Source of the DNA: Ustilago trichophora
Lineage: Eukaryota > Basidiomycota > Ustilaginomycetes > Ustilaginales > Ustilaginaceae
NCBI GenBank assembly: GCA_900323505.1
Contig: OOIN01000005.1
Location: 1,302,001-1,366,000 of the forward strand
Direction: 5' to 3'
Length of the DNA stretch: 64,000 nucleotides
Shown: positions 62,489-64,000 of the stretch, in pieces
Position numbering within the stretch: the stretch's first letter is position 1
How the letters are laid out: every line of letters begins with the position of its first letter
The notes under the pieces: model-generated
Databases searched by the model: none
Told to the model about the DNA's origin: nothing
The model's input: the letters and a program-made list of their open reading frames with translations, nothing else
Position numbers and translations under genes: made by a program

Positions 62489-62820
62489 GCTGGGGAGCAA
62501 CAAGCAGATCAAGAGTATGGTCCGAGAAAGGCCACTATACCCCGCCAGATAGGCACACAAGGTCTCTAGCGCTCGACCACATCGCCTCTCAAGTTGCGAT
62601 ACTCCGTTCGCACAACAATGTCTCTTTCGACAGGACGAATCAACTGTATTTGTACCTCATGCTCACCGTAACTCAACATTCACATGGATTTGCTCGCTAC
62701 ACACGCACACACACACAGACACCACAGACCAATTGGCGAACGGTGAATTAGTGATGGCGGCACTGTACATTCCAATGAGCCCATCGACATACATTCCAAA
62801 CATTCCTATGCGATCGACAT
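62489..62820. other. Convergent intergenic region
   Basis: 332 bp between the MED10 stop and the next gene's stop. An ACACACACACACAGACAC run lies near 62703-62720. Nothing else recognised. Confidence 0.55.
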
Positions 62821-64000
62821 CTAAGGAGTGAAAGCCCATCTGCCTTCGATCTTCCTGCCAAACAACTTCTCGGCATTGTCCAGGACCTCTTTCCTTCCTT
62901 TGAGCTCCAATCCCTTGGGACCCATCTCTTCCAATCTGAATCCACCAAGACCTTGTATGGGTGCATCGTTCTCACCCTGCAACTTTGCCGGGATGGGCAG
63001 GGTAGGCGGCATCCACCTTGGCGCGCCTCTCCTGTCCTTCTTCTTCAACAGACCTACCGCAATCTTGATCTCTTCGCCCCACCAGCCAGCAGAACCCTTG
63101 GGATAAGGCCTCGAATAGACGGGTTCGTTCTCATACCAGCCCAACTCCATTCGCCAAGCTGCAGGCTTGAAGCCGCTCTCTCCATCCTTTTCACCGGTCG
63201 CAGCGTGATTGCCGACGGGGCACACTTTGCCGTCTTCAGCACGAGCACCGGAAGCAGGGCATACGGAAGGAATGCCTTGCTGCAGCAGATGTTCAATGGA
63301 GAAGACGTTGCCCTTCTCATCCGCACCAATAGGAATATTGCTGAGCGGCTTGGAACGGGGAAGGAACAAAGTGCGAATCAGCATCGCGCGGACGCTGAAG
63401 AGTGTATCTTTGAACCAGACGATCCAGCTCGGCGGAATGGGGTAGCCCATGGCTGTTCGCAATCGATCGTCCATCAGCGATGCCACCAGATTGCGGGCGA
63501 AACCGTGCATAAACGAAGGCAAAGAATACATGAGCAAGTTGGTCGTATGGTCCGCAACATCCTTGTTGCACTGTTTGAAGACCATGTAATTCTTCTCGTA
63601 TTCGACGCTCCATTCGGCGAACTCTTCCAGGTTATCGGGGATGTCTTTGATTCCCATGCATCTGCCAATATGGTAGAACATCGAAAACAGGGCTTCCTTT
63701 TCAAGTGGGCTCATCTGACGCCATTCGTACCTGTCGATCCACTTGGGGGGTTCGAGGACGAACGTGCTCAGTGTGTACATGAGATCGTTGTTAGAGATCT
63801 TGCTCTTCCATCTTCCGTGCAGAAAGTTGACCCTGGCCAGAGAGATGGAGGATCTCGGGTCATCGGGGTCTTCACCAAAGTGTTCCCAGTTGTCGCCCTC
63901 TTCTTTGTTCTTTGCCAGGTCGGCTTCACCGCCGTCAGGCAGATCAAGGCGGGGCAAGGGGAACGTCATGAAAGCCTGAATCAGACCCGAAGTGTCGACG
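62821..64000 (-). CDS. mpaB/rubber-oxygenase-like (ER-bound oxygenase) protein, 5' part cut by window
   Basis: The open frame runs to the right edge (preceding residues VDTSGLIQAF, then MTFPLPRLDLP), so the N-terminus lies outside. The 393 residues seen carry features of the mpaB/mpaB'/rubber-oxygenase (latex-clearing-protein-like, DUF2236) family: an early LHGRWKSKISNNDLMYTLST block with the His/Arg pattern of the haem pocket, then MFYHIGRCMGIKDIP, MYSLPSFMHGFARNLVASLM and GYPIPPSWIVWF. In fungi this family includes oxygenases of terpenoid pathways (mpaB in mycophenolic acid synthesis) and many of unknown substrate. A later segment has hydrophobic stretches before a basic, Pro-rich C-terminus. 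No terpene cluster genes are visible nearby. Whether the true start is at 63969 or upstream cannot be decided here. Confidence 0.78.
   Translation of the reverse strand, partial: VDTSGLIQAFMTFPLPRLDLPDGGEADLAKNKEEGDNWEHFGEDPDDPRSSISLARVNFLHGRWKSKISNNDLMYTLSTFVLEPPKWIDRYEWRQMSPLEKEALFSMFYHIGRCMGIKDIPDNLEEFAEWSVEYEKNYMVFKQCNKDVADHTTNLLMYSLPSFMHGFARNLVASLMDDRLRTAMGYPIPPSWIVWFKDTLFSVRAMLIRTLFLPRSKPLSNIPIGADEKGNVFSIEHLLQQGIPSVCPASGARAEDGKVCPVGNHAATGEKDGESGFKPAAWRMELGWYENEPVYSRPYPKGSAGWWGEEIKIAVGLLKKKDRRGAPRWMPPTLPIPAKLQGENDAPIQGLGGFRLEEMGPKGLELKGRKEVLDNAEKLFGRKIEGRWAFTP

Noticed and set aside
1..64000. CRISPR array, bacterial operon or phage element
   Set aside because: No direct repeats with spacers, and genes have introns and eukaryotic families throughout.

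Overview
The window is nuclear DNA of a basidiomycete fungus, most likely a smut of the Ustilaginaceae. The reasons are the gene style (long single-exon ORFs with a few 50-150 bp GT..AG introns), fungal families on both strands without operons, a basidiomycete-type 5S rRNA gene dispersed among protein genes, Mediator, SERF and GUF1 homologues, and short (TACAG)n arrays repeated in intergenic DNA. I did no database search. Names rest on motifs and family knowledge, and intron borders were read by eye from GT/AG sites and frame.

Layout. 1-12 kb: the 5' part of a DHA2-type MFS transporter (runs off the left edge), a medium-chain (MDR) oxidoreductase, a two-exon 70-residue unknown protein, a vacuolar carboxypeptidase Y type protease, an SDR oxidoreductase, a tiny three-exon SERF protein and a second S10 serine carboxypeptidase. 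13-16 kb: a 1011-residue F-box-like protein. 16.3-22.5 kb: an accessory, gene-poor region with a decayed zinc-knuckle gene, two diverged copies of a ~110 bp segment and two tiny secreted cysteine-rich proteins sharing a C..C..CC..C-x6-C framework; these are the best effector-like candidates. 22.6-24.4 kb: an MFS sugar transporter. 24.4-27 kb: no recognised gene.

27-38.7 kb: mitochondrial GUF1/LepA, a mitochondrial (methyl)isocitrate lyase, a protein-lysine methyltransferase, an unknown 271-residue protein, a 97-residue Gag-like fragment, a small secreted/GPI-like protein and a three-exon COA5/PET191 copper-oxidase assembly factor. 39-57 kb is rich in surface and wall functions: a secreted alpha/beta hydrolase, a GPI-type GH16 glucanase, a 5S rRNA gene, a DHA1 MFS exporter, a 1247-residue fusion of a GH16-like lectin domain with an acyltransferase-3 membrane domain, and a GT2 polysaccharide synthase. 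A BTB-like relic lies in the poor stretch 40.7-43.1 kb, and 51.7-55.8 kb has no recognised gene.

57.5-64 kb: a head-to-head pair of mitochondrial succinyl-CoA-ligase-like genes (alpha and beta). The alpha subunit keeps its phospho-histidine, but the beta subunit seems to have lost ATP-grasp metal ligands. Then come a UCH-type deubiquitinase, Mediator subunit 10 and the 3' part of an mpaB/rubber-oxygenase-like gene that runs off the right edge.

The most novel-looking items are the divergent succinyl-CoA-ligase-like pair, the GH16-like/acyltransferase-3 fusion and the twin cysteine-rich secreted peptides.
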